A stretch of DNA of 64,000 nt from Bin94 sp965215535 (GTDB taxonomy: Bacteria; Gemmatimonadota; Gemmatimonadetes; Longimicrobiales; Gaopeijiaceae), in the NCBI GenBank assembly GCA_965215535.1, contig OZ244063.1, forward strand, positions 992,001 to 1,056,000. The letters run 5' to 3'. Below the pieces are notes generated by a model. It saw nothing but the letters and a program-made list of their open reading frames with translations, did no database searches and was not told the DNA's origin. Below are positions 33,724 through 42,493 of this stretch, piece after piece. Numbering within the stretch: the stretch's first letter is position 1; every line of letters starts with the position of its first letter. The position numbers were made by a program, and so were the translations under genes.

Positions 33724-34776
33724 ATGCCAGGCTGCGACCGGAAGCGGATCTGGGTTGCCATCCTCGCAGGGGGAGCGGGGAATCGCTTCTGGCCGCTCAG
33801 CACTCCCAAGCGACCCAAGCAGCTCCTGGCGCTCGCCGGCGAGAAACCGCTGATCGCCCAGACGGTGGACCGTCTGCGCGGCTTCGTCCCCGAAGACCGC
33901 ATGAGGATTCTGACCCGGGCCGATCTGGTGGCGCCGATCCGCGCGGCCACCGGTCTTCCTGCCGACCTCTTCCTTCTTGAGACGCGGCCCCGCGACACGG
34001 CCCCCGTCCTGGCGCGGATGGCCTGGGAGCTGCACTGCACCGATCCCGACGCGGTCATGGTCTCGCTCCACGCCGACCACCTGATCGCTCCGGCCGCGCG
34101 CCTTCGCGAAGTCCTCGGCGCGGCCGCCGCGATCGCCCGCCGCGAATCGCTCCTCATGACGGTCGCCATTCCCCCCGACCGCCCCGAGATCGGCTTCGGC
34201 TACATCCGGCCCGGCTCTCCCCTGCCCGCCCCCATCGGCCACCGCGCCTGCCGCGTCGCCGCCTTTGTCGAAAAGCCCTCTGCCGCGCGCGCCGCCGCCT
34301 TCATTGCCGAGGGCTACCGCTGGAATTCGGGGATCTTCGTGTGGCCGACCGCGCTCTTCCTCTCCGAAATTCGCGCCCACGCCCCCGAGGTTGCACGCGC
34401 CCTGCCCAGGCTGGAGGAGGGCGATGTCGAGGGATTCCTGGATGAAACCGAACCGATCAGCGTCGATGAAGCGGTCCTGGAACGGAGTGCGCGGGTGGGC
34501 GCGATCGACGCCACCTTCCGTTGGGATGATATTGGAAGCTGGGAGTCGCTGGCCCGGCACCGCAGCGGCGACGAAGCGGGGAACATTGCCGAAGGCCAGG
34601 TCGAGCAGCTCGATTCCGCCGGCAATCTCGCGATTTCCGAGGGCAGACGGCTTGTTCTCTTCGGCGTCGATGACCTTCTCGTTGTGCAGACCGAAGAGAC
34701 CACCCTGGTCATGCCGCGCGCCGAATCGCACCGTCTGAAGGAGTATCTGGCGCGACTGCCGGCCGAGGCGCGCTGA
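33724..34776 (+). CDS. manC: Mannose-1-phosphate guanylyltransferase
   Basis: Makes GDP-mannose from mannose-1-phosphate and GTP for surface glycans. 350 residues. Nucleotidyltransferase signature LAGGAGNRFWPLSTPKRPKQ, then ETRPRDTAPVLARMA, SLHADHLI, FVEKPSAARAAAFI, WNSGIFVWP and FRWDDIGSW: the full set for this family, without the fused isomerase domain of long ManC proteins. ATG at 33724 has GGAGAGG just upstream; starts at 33700 and 33712 are possible. First of three plus-strand genes. Confidence 0.9.
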   Translation: MPGCDRKRIWVAILAGGAGNRFWPLSTPKRPKQLLALAGEKPLIAQTVDRLRGFVPEDRMRILTRADLVAPIRAATGLPADLFLLETRPRDTAPVLARMAWELHCTDPDAVMVSLHADHLIAPAARLREVLGAAAAIARRESLLMTVAIPPDRPEIGFGYIRPGSPLPAPIGHRACRVAAFVEKPSAARAAAFIAEGYRWNSGIFVWPTALFLSEIRAHAPEVARALPRLEEGDVEGFLDETEPISVDEAVLERSARVGAIDATFRWDDIGSWESLARHRSGDEAGNIAEGQVEQLDSAGNLAISEGRRLVLFGVDDLLVVQTEETTLVMPRAESHRLKEYLARLPAEAR

Positions 34777-34786
34777 GGGTTCGCCC

Positions 34787-36232
34787 ATGACCGCACCCCG
34801 TCTCTATCTCTGGAACGATGGGCTGGCGCGGCACTGGCGCCCCTTTGCGCCGACGCGGCCGATCGGCGAGATGCTCTTCGGGACCGAGACGCTGCGGGCG
34901 CGCGCCGAGCGGGTTCTGGGAATCCACGCGGCGGGACATCTGACGGGGCCGGAGCTGCAGGGATTCGCCGAGGCGGGGGCTCCGCCCTGCCTGACCCCCG
35001 CCAATTTGGGATCGGATGGGGTGCGCATTGTGCTGAGCGGGTGCTTCGCAATCGACGGAGCGCTTCCCGCAGAGGGCACCGCGCCTGCCCACGACGCAAA
35101 AACGCCACCGCCTGTGCAAGGGGGTCACCGGGCAGGAGAGGGACAGCCAGAAGAGCAGCGCAATGCGGCAAGACGACTGACCGCAGAGCTTCAGGGCCGG
35201 AGCGAGGGGGTGACGCTGACCTGGGAAGGCCGCGTGGTGGGATTCGGTCTTCCGGATGGCGTCGAGGCGCCCGCATGGCTGCCAGGGACCCTCGGCGCCC
35301 CCGCACCGACATCGGCGCACTCCGCCCCGCACCTCAGGGCGAGGAAGACGGGAGCCGGGGACGAAGCCGGGCGGCCGGGGGTGGAGAGGTGGACCGGGCG
35401 CCCGCTTGCGGGTCGGCTCTTGGCGACGCCCTGGGAGCTGATGGCAGCCAATCCGGAGCGGATCTGCAACGATGGCAGGCACTTTTCGCCGCAACCGCCT
35501 CCGCCGGGGGTTCACCGGATCGGAGCGGAAGGGGTTCACCTGGCCGCGGGGGCAAGGATCGAGCCGGGTGTGATGCTGGACACAACCGCCGGGCCGATTC
35601 TGCTCGGTGCCGGGGCGCGCGTACAGGGACCTGCGCGGCTGACGGGCCCTCTCTGGATCGGGGCGGAAGCGGTGGTGGTCGGAGGCGCAGTGGGCAGAAG
35701 CAGCATCGGTCCCGCCTGCCGGGTGCGCGGCGAGGTGCAGGGATCAATCCTTGCGGGATTTGTCAACAAGGCGCACGAGGGATATCTGGGACATGCAGTG
35801 GTGGGGCGGTGGGTGAATCTGGGCGCACTGACCACCAACTCCGATCTCCGCCACAGCCTGGCGACCGGGCGAATTCGGTCCGGCAACGGCTCCGCCGGGT
35901 CCATCGAGACCGGCCTCCTCAAGCTCGGCTGCTTCCTGGGCGATCATGTACGCACCGGGATCGGCACCCTCCTGGAGGGCGGCGCCATCGTCGGAGCCGG
36001 GTCCAGCATTGCGGGCGGGGGCATGGCTCCGCAGACAATTCCCCCCTTTTCCTGGCTCGCCGGCGAGGGGGCGGCCACCCACGAGATCGAGCGCTTCCTG
36101 GTTACGGCGGAGCGGGCGATGGCGCGGCGGGGCGTCGCCCTTCCGGACTCGATGCGCGCGCTCTTCCGGCGTGCACATGCGCTCTCGGCCTCGGAGCGAA
36201 GAGATTCGCACAGGGAAGCCCCGAGCCCATGA
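34787..36232 (+). CDS. GlmU-like sugar nucleotidyltransferase/acetyltransferase (alternative GlmU family)
   Basis: 481 residues resembling the GlmU-like proteins of Bacteroidetes (a divergent N-terminal nucleotidyltransferase plus a left-handed beta-helix acyltransferase). The N-terminus has RPIGEMLFGTETLRARAERVLG, the family's replacement for the usual glycine loop. Residues about 95-205 are a low-complexity, Pro/Gly/Ala-rich stretch that looks like an expanded linker. From about 240 the hexapeptide repeats run (LGAGARVQGPARLTGPLWIGAEAVVVGG, HEGYLGHAVVGRWVNLGALTTNSDL). It probably makes a nucleotide-activated amino sugar, perhaps UDP-GlcNAc; activity is inferred. Ten bases after manC. Confidence 0.75.
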   Translation: MTAPRLYLWNDGLARHWRPFAPTRPIGEMLFGTETLRARAERVLGIHAAGHLTGPELQGFAEAGAPPCLTPANLGSDGVRIVLSGCFAIDGALPAEGTAPAHDAKTPPPVQGGHRAGEGQPEEQRNAARRLTAELQGRSEGVTLTWEGRVVGFGLPDGVEAPAWLPGTLGAPAPTSAHSAPHLRARKTGAGDEAGRPGVERWTGRPLAGRLLATPWELMAANPERICNDGRHFSPQPPPPGVHRIGAEGVHLAAGARIEPGVMLDTTAGPILLGAGARVQGPARLTGPLWIGAEAVVVGGAVGRSSIGPACRVRGEVQGSILAGFVNKAHEGYLGHAVVGRWVNLGALTTNSDLRHSLATGRIRSGNGSAGSIETGLLKLGCFLGDHVRTGIGTLLEGGAIVGAGSSIAGGGMAPQTIPPFSWLAGEGAATHEIERFLVTAERAMARRGVALPDSMRALFRRAHALSASERRDSHREAPSP

Positions 36233-37122
36233 ACCCTGACAGGTGCAAAGGGCAAAAGGGTGCAGCGCCGAACCGCGCATCCACTTGCAAGGGATTGATC
36301 GGTTTGCGATTCTCGGTCCTGGGGAGCGGAAGCGGCGGGAATGCGATCCTGGTCGGCACCGACTCCACCCATATCCTGGTCGATGCCGGCTTCAGCGGGC
36401 GCGAGCTGACGCGACGCCTTGCAACGATCGGGGTCTCGCCCGCAGAGATCGCCGCCATTGTCCTGACCCACGAGCACAGGGACCATGCCGGGGGCGCAGG
36501 CATCTTCGCGCGCCTGCACGGCACTCCGCTGTACATGACGGCCGCCACCCGGGGCGCCTGCCGCTCGCTTCTGCGCGGCCAGGAGACGGTGCGGACCATT
36601 CGGCCCGGATATCCATTCACGATCGGCGAGCTGCGCGTTGAGCCCTTCGCCACGGTACACGATGCGGTCGATCCGATCGGCGTCGCCGTGGTCGAACCCG
36701 GGCAGGGCGACCGTCTCGGCATTGCCACCGATCTCGGTCGACCCACCCTTCAGCTTCGGCATGCGCTCGGCCACTGCACCGGCCTGGTCCTCGAATCCAA
36801 TCACGACGAAATCATGCTCTGGTCAAGCCGCTATCCCGCCTCGGTCAAGGCCCGCATCGCCTCTAGCCACGGCCACCTCTCGAACCAGGCGGCCAGCCGC
36901 TTTGCACGCGAACTCCTCCACCCCGGGCTCGCCGTGATCGTCCTTGCGCACCTCTCCGAAGAGAGCAATACCCCCGAACGCGCCCGCTCGGTGATGAAGC
37001 GGATTCTGCGGCCGGCGGGGTTCAGAGGCCCCATCCTGGCTGCGAAACCCGATGCGCCGACGCCCCTCCTGGATCTGCGCACCCTGGCAGCCGCAGCCGC
37101 ACCCCAGCTATCGCTGTTCTAG
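36229..37122 (+). CDS. WalJ/YycJ-like metallo-beta-lactamase-fold hydrolase
   Basis: Binuclear-metal hydrolase with LGSGSGGNAILV near the N-terminus and the metal motif LTHEHRDHAGG; later HDAVDPIG, TDLGRP and SSHGHLSNQ supply the other ligands. This matches the YycJ/WalJ group, thought to act in nucleic-acid or envelope-linked processes; the substrate is unknown. ATG at 36229 overlaps the GlmU-like stop as ATGA and gives 297 residues, with a 25-residue non-conserved head. TTG at 36304, preceded by AAGGGA, would begin exactly at the family's N-terminus and is an equally good choice. Confidence 0.85.
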   Translation: MNPDRCKGQKGAAPNRASTCKGLIGLRFSVLGSGSGGNAILVGTDSTHILVDAGFSGRELTRRLATIGVSPAEIAAIVLTHEHRDHAGGAGIFARLHGTPLYMTAATRGACRSLLRGQETVRTIRPGYPFTIGELRVEPFATVHDAVDPIGVAVVEPGQGDRLGIATDLGRPTLQLRHALGHCTGLVLESNHDEIMLWSSRYPASVKARIASSHGHLSNQAASRFARELLHPGLAVIVLAHLSEESNTPERARSVMKRILRPAGFRGPILAAKPDAPTPLLDLRTLAAAAAPQLSLF

Positions 37123-37159
37123 GGTGCTCGCTTGCAGAACCCCGGTCGCCCGCACACCC

Positions 37160-37555
37160 TCACCGCTCCAGGGTGACCAGAATGGCTCCATTCGTGTAGC
37201 CCGTACCGAAACGGGTAGAGGCGTCGGGACCATTGAGGAAGCGCATTTCGCGCACATCGCGGGCCGGAATCTGCTCCAGCTCGCTGACGTTCCCGAGCGG
37301 CACGCCATTCAGGTGAATTCTGGGAAAGGTGGAGCTTTCTCCCATGGCGACAGTGGGCCGCGATCCGGCCCGCAACCAGTTGGGACGCAGACGCCGGATT
37401 GCCTCCAGGGCATTGTAATCGGCCAGCTCGGCGAGCTCCCAATTGCCAATCAGGTCCGGATTCGCGCCCGATCCGGATCCCGCCCGTCCCGGGTAGCATG
37501 CGCCCAGCAGCAAAACGAGTGAGAGCAGGGCGAGACCTGCGCGACGATGTCTCAT
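37160..37555 (-). CDS. Small plug-domain-like lipoprotein
   Basis: 131 residues with signal and lipobox LLLGAC (Cys20). The mature part resembles a TonB-receptor plug on its own: ADYNALEAIRRLRPNWL, RIHLNGVPLGNVSELEQIPARDVREMRFLNGPDASTRFGTGYTNGAILV. That is the short-loop pattern seen in the plug of SusC proteins, but no barrel follows. A strong SD (GGAGGAAGGA) precedes the ATG. It is downstream of SusC and SusD on the same strand with a 48-base gap, so it may join that system. Function not established. Confidence 0.75.
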   Translation of the reverse strand: MRHRRAGLALLSLVLLLGACYPGRAGSGSGANPDLIGNWELAELADYNALEAIRRLRPNWLRAGSRPTVAMGESSTFPRIHLNGVPLGNVSELEQIPARDVREMRFLNGPDASTRFGTGYTNGAILVTLER

Positions 37556-37603
37556 CTGATTCCTTCCTCCTGTACGGATCGGTTGCGCAACGTGCGGACC
37601 GGC

Positions 37604-39133
37604 CTACCCAACGCCCGGACAACTGATATCGCTGTTCGAGTCGCACTCGATGTCGGCAATCGGCATGCACCACGCCACCCGCGACGGCCCGTTTTCGGCG
37701 CGCACCCGCGGATTGACGAAATGCCCTTCGCCGATGTACGGGTGTTGCCAGCGCCTCATGTCGGCAAAGCGTCGGCCCTCCAGATGCATCAGCGTATAGC
37801 GCTCTCCGTCCAGGATCGACCAGCCATCGTCAAGCGCGTTGGGATACTCGAGCGCGCCTGCGGTGGAGGGCGTCTCGATCGGATCCATTCCATAGACGGC
37901 TCTCCCCTGGTTGACGAGATTGGCAAAGAGCGAAAGGTTGCCGTCCATCAGTGCCTTTTCCGCCCGAATCAGGAGCATTTCGGTTCCCCTGACCATGGGA
38001 AAATCGGCATCTTCGCCCGTCTGGCCATCCGGTCGGGTGAGCAGCCCCGCCGCTTCGGACTTGAGCGACGAGTAGAGGGGCATCCGGTTGCTCTCGGCCC
38101 GAAATTCGCCGCCATAGCCGGCCGCAAAGTCGCACCGCCCGGTGTCGCCAATGTCGCGCCCCGATCCATGGGTTGTTCGCAGGCTGTCGGTTCGCCATTC
38201 GCCGCACTTCACCCACGGCGCGCGCGGATCGTCGGGGAAGACCCGATGCAGCGGCGTGTTCCAGAGGGTGAAGTCGTCGTTCTGGAAGGAAACGTCGAAC
38301 CACCCGTTCTGCTCCACCGCAGGATGCGAATGACTGTACAGGATAAAGTCGTCGGGGACCTGCGCCGCATGCGACACCGCCAGATCCCAGTCCCCCATCA
38401 GCATCGCCGCCTGCGCAATGCCGCCGTGGGCCGCGTACATGATCTTCATCGGATCGAAAATGCGCGCATCGCCATCGGGGGTGGGAGCCCCATTCGCCAC
38501 AGCGGCTTCAGCAATCGCCAGCGCGTTCTGCATTGCATTCACCGACCGTCTCATGATCGAATCCACCGGTACGATCTGCGAAGGATCCAAGTGATCGTTG
38601 GGTCCCATCAGCGCACCCGCGCCGGGTTCGTAGTTGTAGATGGATTCGCAGAAGATCTCGCCCAGCATCCGCTCCGCCCATCCCGAAACCAGCCACGAAC
38701 GCGCGATCAGGGGGTGCGAGGTGGATTCGTCGGCAAAGACCCGCGACGTTACGTCGACGCCGTAGTAGCCTGCCCAGGCGGCTTCATGAAGCTGCGCCCA
38801 CGGAAAGTTGCCGGGGCGATCGGAGTAGTTGCGGTACTCCAGAATCTCTTCGCCATTGGTGCTGACGCCATCGTTGTTGAAGTCGTCGGTCGCGGATCCC
38901 GTAAACCACCAGACCCCGCTGAAGTCACGCATGTTGTCGTGCAACTCGGAGTTGATCCCCCGCACGAAGGCAACCATCAGGTTGGGATCTTCCACATCTT
39001 CCTCGACGATCACGCCGGTAATCTGGGTGTCCACGCATGCACTCGTCGCAACGGTTGTCGCGAGCAGCGCCAGGACAGAAATCGGGTTCGTCCTTGCGGG
39101 CGCGCGCACAACGTTCATTGTCATCTTTCTCAT
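37604..39133 (-). CDS. SusD/RagB-family substrate-binding lipoprotein
   Basis: Surface-exposed lipoprotein that lids a SusC transporter. 509 residues: signal with lipobox ATSAC (Cys33), then a helical TPR-like body (AWAGYYGVDVTSRVFADE, ARSWLVSGWAERMLGEIFCE, LLIRAEKALMDGNLSLFANLVNQGR) and the C-terminal GERYTLMHLEGRRFADMRRWQHP typical of RagB/SusD. SD GAGGAG precedes the ATG. It starts 17 bases after the SusC stop. The ligand is unknown; no glycoside hydrolases or peptidases lie nearby, so the cargo need not be a polysaccharide. Confidence 0.9.
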   Translation of the reverse strand: MRKMTMNVVRAPARTNPISVLALLATTVATSACVDTQITGVIVEEDVEDPNLMVAFVRGINSELHDNMRDFSGVWWFTGSATDDFNNDGVSTNGEEILEYRNYSDRPGNFPWAQLHEAAWAGYYGVDVTSRVFADESTSHPLIARSWLVSGWAERMLGEIFCESIYNYEPGAGALMGPNDHLDPSQIVPVDSIMRRSVNAMQNALAIAEAAVANGAPTPDGDARIFDPMKIMYAAHGGIAQAAMLMGDWDLAVSHAAQVPDDFILYSHSHPAVEQNGWFDVSFQNDDFTLWNTPLHRVFPDDPRAPWVKCGEWRTDSLRTTHGSGRDIGDTGRCDFAAGYGGEFRAESNRMPLYSSLKSEAAGLLTRPDGQTGEDADFPMVRGTEMLLIRAEKALMDGNLSLFANLVNQGRAVYGMDPIETPSTAGALEYPNALDDGWSILDGERYTLMHLEGRRFADMRRWQHPYIGEGHFVNPRVRAENGPSRVAWCMPIADIECDSNSDISCPGVG

Positions 39134-39150
39134 CGCAAAAAACTCCTCGG

Positions 39151-42100
39151 TCAGAAGTTGAGCCGCAGATTCAGGGAAAACTGCCTGGCGGGCGGCAGGA
39201 TATAGCCATTGCCCCGCGCCGTCTGCTGTGCGGGTCTGAGCAGCGCATCGGGATACAATCCCGAGAAGTTGGTGAGGGTGAAGAGGTTGGTTGCGCGCAA
39301 CCGGATTGTTGCCCCGGTGAATCCTCCGGGCAGATAATCCTGCGGCAGCCGGTAGGACAGGCTTGCGGATTGAAGACGGAAGTAGTCGGCCGGCTCCATC
39401 CAGTCCTCATTGTCGGATTCGGAGTCCCAGCAACGCCCGATCTCACTGGCCGTGTACTGCGAATACAGCGTCGGATCTTCGTTCTGCACCCCCGCATTGA
39501 CCGCATTGTTGATCGGCCAGCAGTCCGGCCACAATCCGTCGGCAGCCAGCTCCTGGGCCATGTCGTCGTAAAGCCAGTGTCCCATCTGCGCAACTCCGAA
39601 GACATCCAGAATAAAATTGTCGAAGAGGGTGGCGCGGATGCCTGCGGACGCTTCGTGCGGCGGCCGGCTCGGCGCATAGAAGAATGTGTCCGGGTGCGTA
39701 TCGATCTCGACGCCATTCAGAACGCAATTCGAGTCGTCGGTGTAGATGGGAAGCGCGCCCATCTCGTCGGGATTGCAGATCTTCTTGCCATAGAGCGATG
39801 GAATCGGTCGGCCGGTGCGATAGCGGTTGAGGTAGTTGAAGGTGAACTCCTCGAATTGCGGATCGCCCAGATCGACCATCTCGGTCTGGTTGTACTGATA
39901 GTTGGCATTGACGCTGACGCGGCTGCTGAATCCTTCGAAAACCAGAAAGTCCACGCCAAGTTCGTAGCCCGTGCTCTCCCAGATGCCCACATTCTGCGGA
40001 ATCGATTCGGCCACCCCATTCGAGGGCGGCGGCGCGACATAGATCAGGCCGTCGTAGGTGCGGCGATTGTACCAGGTGCCGTTGAGCGCAAGGATTCCAT
40101 TGAAGAGCGACGCATCGAACCCGGTCTCGTACTCCCTGGCGCGTTCGGGGCCCAGCGCCCGGTTGGCCAGATTCTGGATAATGAAGCCGAGGTTGTTTTC
40201 GTCGGCCAGCGAGGACGCCTCGAAGACGGTCACCGAACCATTCGCCGGCGGCGCCTCGCCCGACTCGCCATAGGCGGCCCGGACTCTGAACGTCTCCCAC
40301 CAATCGGGCCAGAAGTTGTGATCGGAGAGGGTGTAGGTGGCCTGCGCCTTCGGATAGATCGTGAAGCGGACGTCGCGGGTGTATTCCTCGCCGAATGCGC
40401 TATGGGTGTCGGCGCGGAGACCGCCGGTGACAAAGAGCCGGTTCCGCCAGCCGATCTGCTCCTGAATAAAGAAGCCTCCCCCCTCGGTGGCGTTGCGATC
40501 CTCGTTGTAGTTGGTCACCTCTTCGGCGTTTTCGAGCACCTTCGCCCCCGGCCCGATAAAGCCCTCCACATCGGTGCGGTTGCCAAGATGTTCAAATTGA
40601 TTGTATTGCGCTCCCGCAGAGGTAGTGGACGTAAAATCGCCCGGCAGGTTGTGCAGCCAGGTTGCCGCGTAGTCGAGCGTGATGACGCGCCGGTTTTCGA
40701 TATCCACGGTGCGGGTGCCCAGTGGATTGTTCCAGAAGAGCCAGGGCCGCTGCGTAATGAAGTGGGAGTTCGAGTAGTCGAGGCCGAAGGTCAGGCGGTG
40801 CCGCATGTTGTCCATCGGCGACCAGTCGATGTTGGCGCTGGTGTTGAAGTGATTGATGACCTGATCCTGGGTCAGGTCCAGCACTGCGGCGTCGTTGTTG
40901 TCGGGCGTCTCGCCCTCTGCGCCCCGCGAAACATTGAAGAGGAGTCCCTCGGCGTTGTCGCCATTGGGAATCCAGTCGATGTCGCGGCGGGTGTAGAAGC
41001 TGTTGAGGTTGACCTGAAAATCCTCGAATCCGGCAAAGGTGAAGTTTGCGCGGACATTGACATCTTCGGACTGGTTGGGATCAATGACGCCCTGAGTGAT
41101 TCCGTAGCCCGCCGAAGCAAAGTAGGTCACCTCCTGGCTGCCGCCGCGCACCGAAACCGAATAATCCTGAATGTGGGCGTCGCGCAACCAGGATCCGCTG
41201 GCCGGACAGCCGGGATCGGCGATCAGTTGTCCCTGCTCGTCGCGATTGAAGAAGTAGCCCTCTGTGAGCGAGTGGTTGAACTGGCGTGTGCAGTCGTTGA
41301 CCCGCAATCCGGTGGGGTCGATGCTGGGACCCACATGGCCGATTCGCTGGAGGCTCTGCTGCATGTTCATGGTCCAGCGCGGCGCGCCCGGCGCACCCTT
41401 TTTGGTGAAGATCTGGATCACCCCGGCGCTGGCGTCGGTCCCGTAGAGGCTGGAGGCCGCGGGCCCCTTGATGACCTCGATCCGCTCGATGTCCTCTTCG
41501 CGGATGCTGCCCATGAAGGTGGCGTGTTCCTGCGAGGCGCCGGTGGCGTCTTCAAGGGTTCCCGTGGGCATCCGCACACCATCGACGTAGATGAGCGGCC
41601 TGTTGCGTCCATTGACCGAGTTCGTGCCCCTCAGAAGGATGTCGGAGCCGGCTCCGGCAGTGCCCGACGATCCGGTGACGCTCACTCCCAGCGCGCGGCC
41701 GCGGAGCGCATCCTCCAGATTGATGGCGCCCGCATAGGCAAGCTCCTCGGAGGTCACCAGCGAGATGCTGTTGCCGATTTCCCGCTGCTGGGCCGCGATC
41801 GCCGTCCCGGTCACCACAACGCCCTCCAGCTCGACCGCGCGCGGGAAGAGCGAGATGTCCACCACCTCCGAGGCGCCAGCGCCGATTGAGAGGGTGCGCC
41901 GCACCTCGCGGTAGCCGATCAGCGAAACGACCATCTCCGTCTCGCCGGCCGGCACGTTCAGAATGAGGTAGCGGCCTTCGGAGTTGGTGATCTCGCCACG
42001 CCCGGTCCCTTCGAGAGCGACCTGGACGCTTGCGAGCGGCTCGCCTGTGTCGCCATTGATGACGACGCCGGTGACCGAAGCTGTCTGGGCCGAGAGGGGG

Positions 42101-42186
42101 GCGGCGAGAAGCGCCGACAAGAGTGCGACGAGTGCGCCTGGCGAGCTTCGGAGCAGGGAACGGGTTTCTGATTCTGGGAACATCAT
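39151..42186 (-). CDS. SusC/RagA-family TonB-linked outer-membrane transporter
   Basis: Outer-membrane, TonB-dependent import channel of 1011 residues. Signal peptide (1-34, ending PLSAQ), carboxypeptidase-regulatory-like domain (about 36-118, VTGVVINGDTGEPLASVQV), plug (about 120-245, LEDALRGRALGVSVTGSSG, PLIYVDGVRM, EDIERIEVIKGPAASSLYGTDASAGVI) and a C-terminal beta-barrel ending in Phe, the usual export signal. GGAGG lies five bases before ATG 42186. Paired with SusD just downstream. Ligand unknown. Confidence 0.92.
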   Translation of the reverse strand: MMFPESETRSLLRSSPGALVALLSALLAAPLSAQTASVTGVVINGDTGEPLASVQVALEGTGRGEITNSEGRYLILNVPAGETEMVVSLIGYREVRRTLSIGAGASEVVDISLFPRAVELEGVVVTGTAIAAQQREIGNSISLVTSEELAYAGAINLEDALRGRALGVSVTGSSGTAGAGSDILLRGTNSVNGRNRPLIYVDGVRMPTGTLEDATGASQEHATFMGSIREEDIERIEVIKGPAASSLYGTDASAGVIQIFTKKGAPGAPRWTMNMQQSLQRIGHVGPSIDPTGLRVNDCTRQFNHSLTEGYFFNRDEQGQLIADPGCPASGSWLRDAHIQDYSVSVRGGSQEVTYFASAGYGITQGVIDPNQSEDVNVRANFTFAGFEDFQVNLNSFYTRRDIDWIPNGDNAEGLLFNVSRGAEGETPDNNDAAVLDLTQDQVINHFNTSANIDWSPMDNMRHRLTFGLDYSNSHFITQRPWLFWNNPLGTRTVDIENRRVITLDYAATWLHNLPGDFTSTTSAGAQYNQFEHLGNRTDVEGFIGPGAKVLENAEEVTNYNEDRNATEGGGFFIQEQIGWRNRLFVTGGLRADTHSAFGEEYTRDVRFTIYPKAQATYTLSDHNFWPDWWETFRVRAAYGESGEAPPANGSVTVFEASSLADENNLGFIIQNLANRALGPERAREYETGFDASLFNGILALNGTWYNRRTYDGLIYVAPPPSNGVAESIPQNVGIWESTGYELGVDFLVFEGFSSRVSVNANYQYNQTEMVDLGDPQFEEFTFNYLNRYRTGRPIPSLYGKKICNPDEMGALPIYTDDSNCVLNGVEIDTHPDTFFYAPSRPPHEASAGIRATLFDNFILDVFGVAQMGHWLYDDMAQELAADGLWPDCWPINNAVNAGVQNEDPTLYSQYTASEIGRCWDSESDNEDWMEPADYFRLQSASLSYRLPQDYLPGGFTGATIRLRATNLFTLTNFSGLYPDALLRPAQQTARGNGYILPPARQFSLNLRLNF

Positions 42187-42493
42187 GAGCACCTCCCTTG
42201 GTAAATGTGCTAAACCATCGGGGCTGCAGGCCCCCGGCGGGGAGGCCCGACCGTCACTACCTACGGTCAGAGTACGGAAAAGGATGCAGCGCCGCAAATC
42301 GGAGGGTGGCCGACGCTCCCTTGGCGCTCCTTCCCCGTGCCGGCGGCGGCCATACTCGCAGCGGGCGAATGGCGCGCCGGAAAAAGCGTCCGCCCGGGGG
42401 GATGGCACCCCGGCCTGTCGCGAGCTTTGTACCGGTCGCGGTTGTTGACTCGGTGGCAGAGCCGGACTGGGCCAGGCGCGCCGGGAGGCTCGG
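42187..42493 (-). promoter_or_regulatory. SusC upstream region: possible promoter, rseP terminator and leader hairpins
   Basis: 307 bases without a gene. A promoter candidate is TTGCGG (42292-42297) and TACTCT (42269-42274), 17-base spacing, giving a leader of about 75 bases that begins with a GACCGT/ACGGTC hairpin. Nearer rseP, CCGGGG/CCCCGG arms (42394-42413) with TTTTT about eight bases later (42381-42385) may end the upstream operon. Both calls are weak. Confidence 0.35.

Noticed and set aside
39037..41889. A 950-codon plus-strand frame opposite SusC
   Set aside because: Antisense of a clear SusC protein with a signal peptide and terminal Phe.
42452..42457. TTGACT on the plus strand upstream of rseP
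   Set aside because: No usable -10 box at 15-19 bases, and no plus-strand gene follows.
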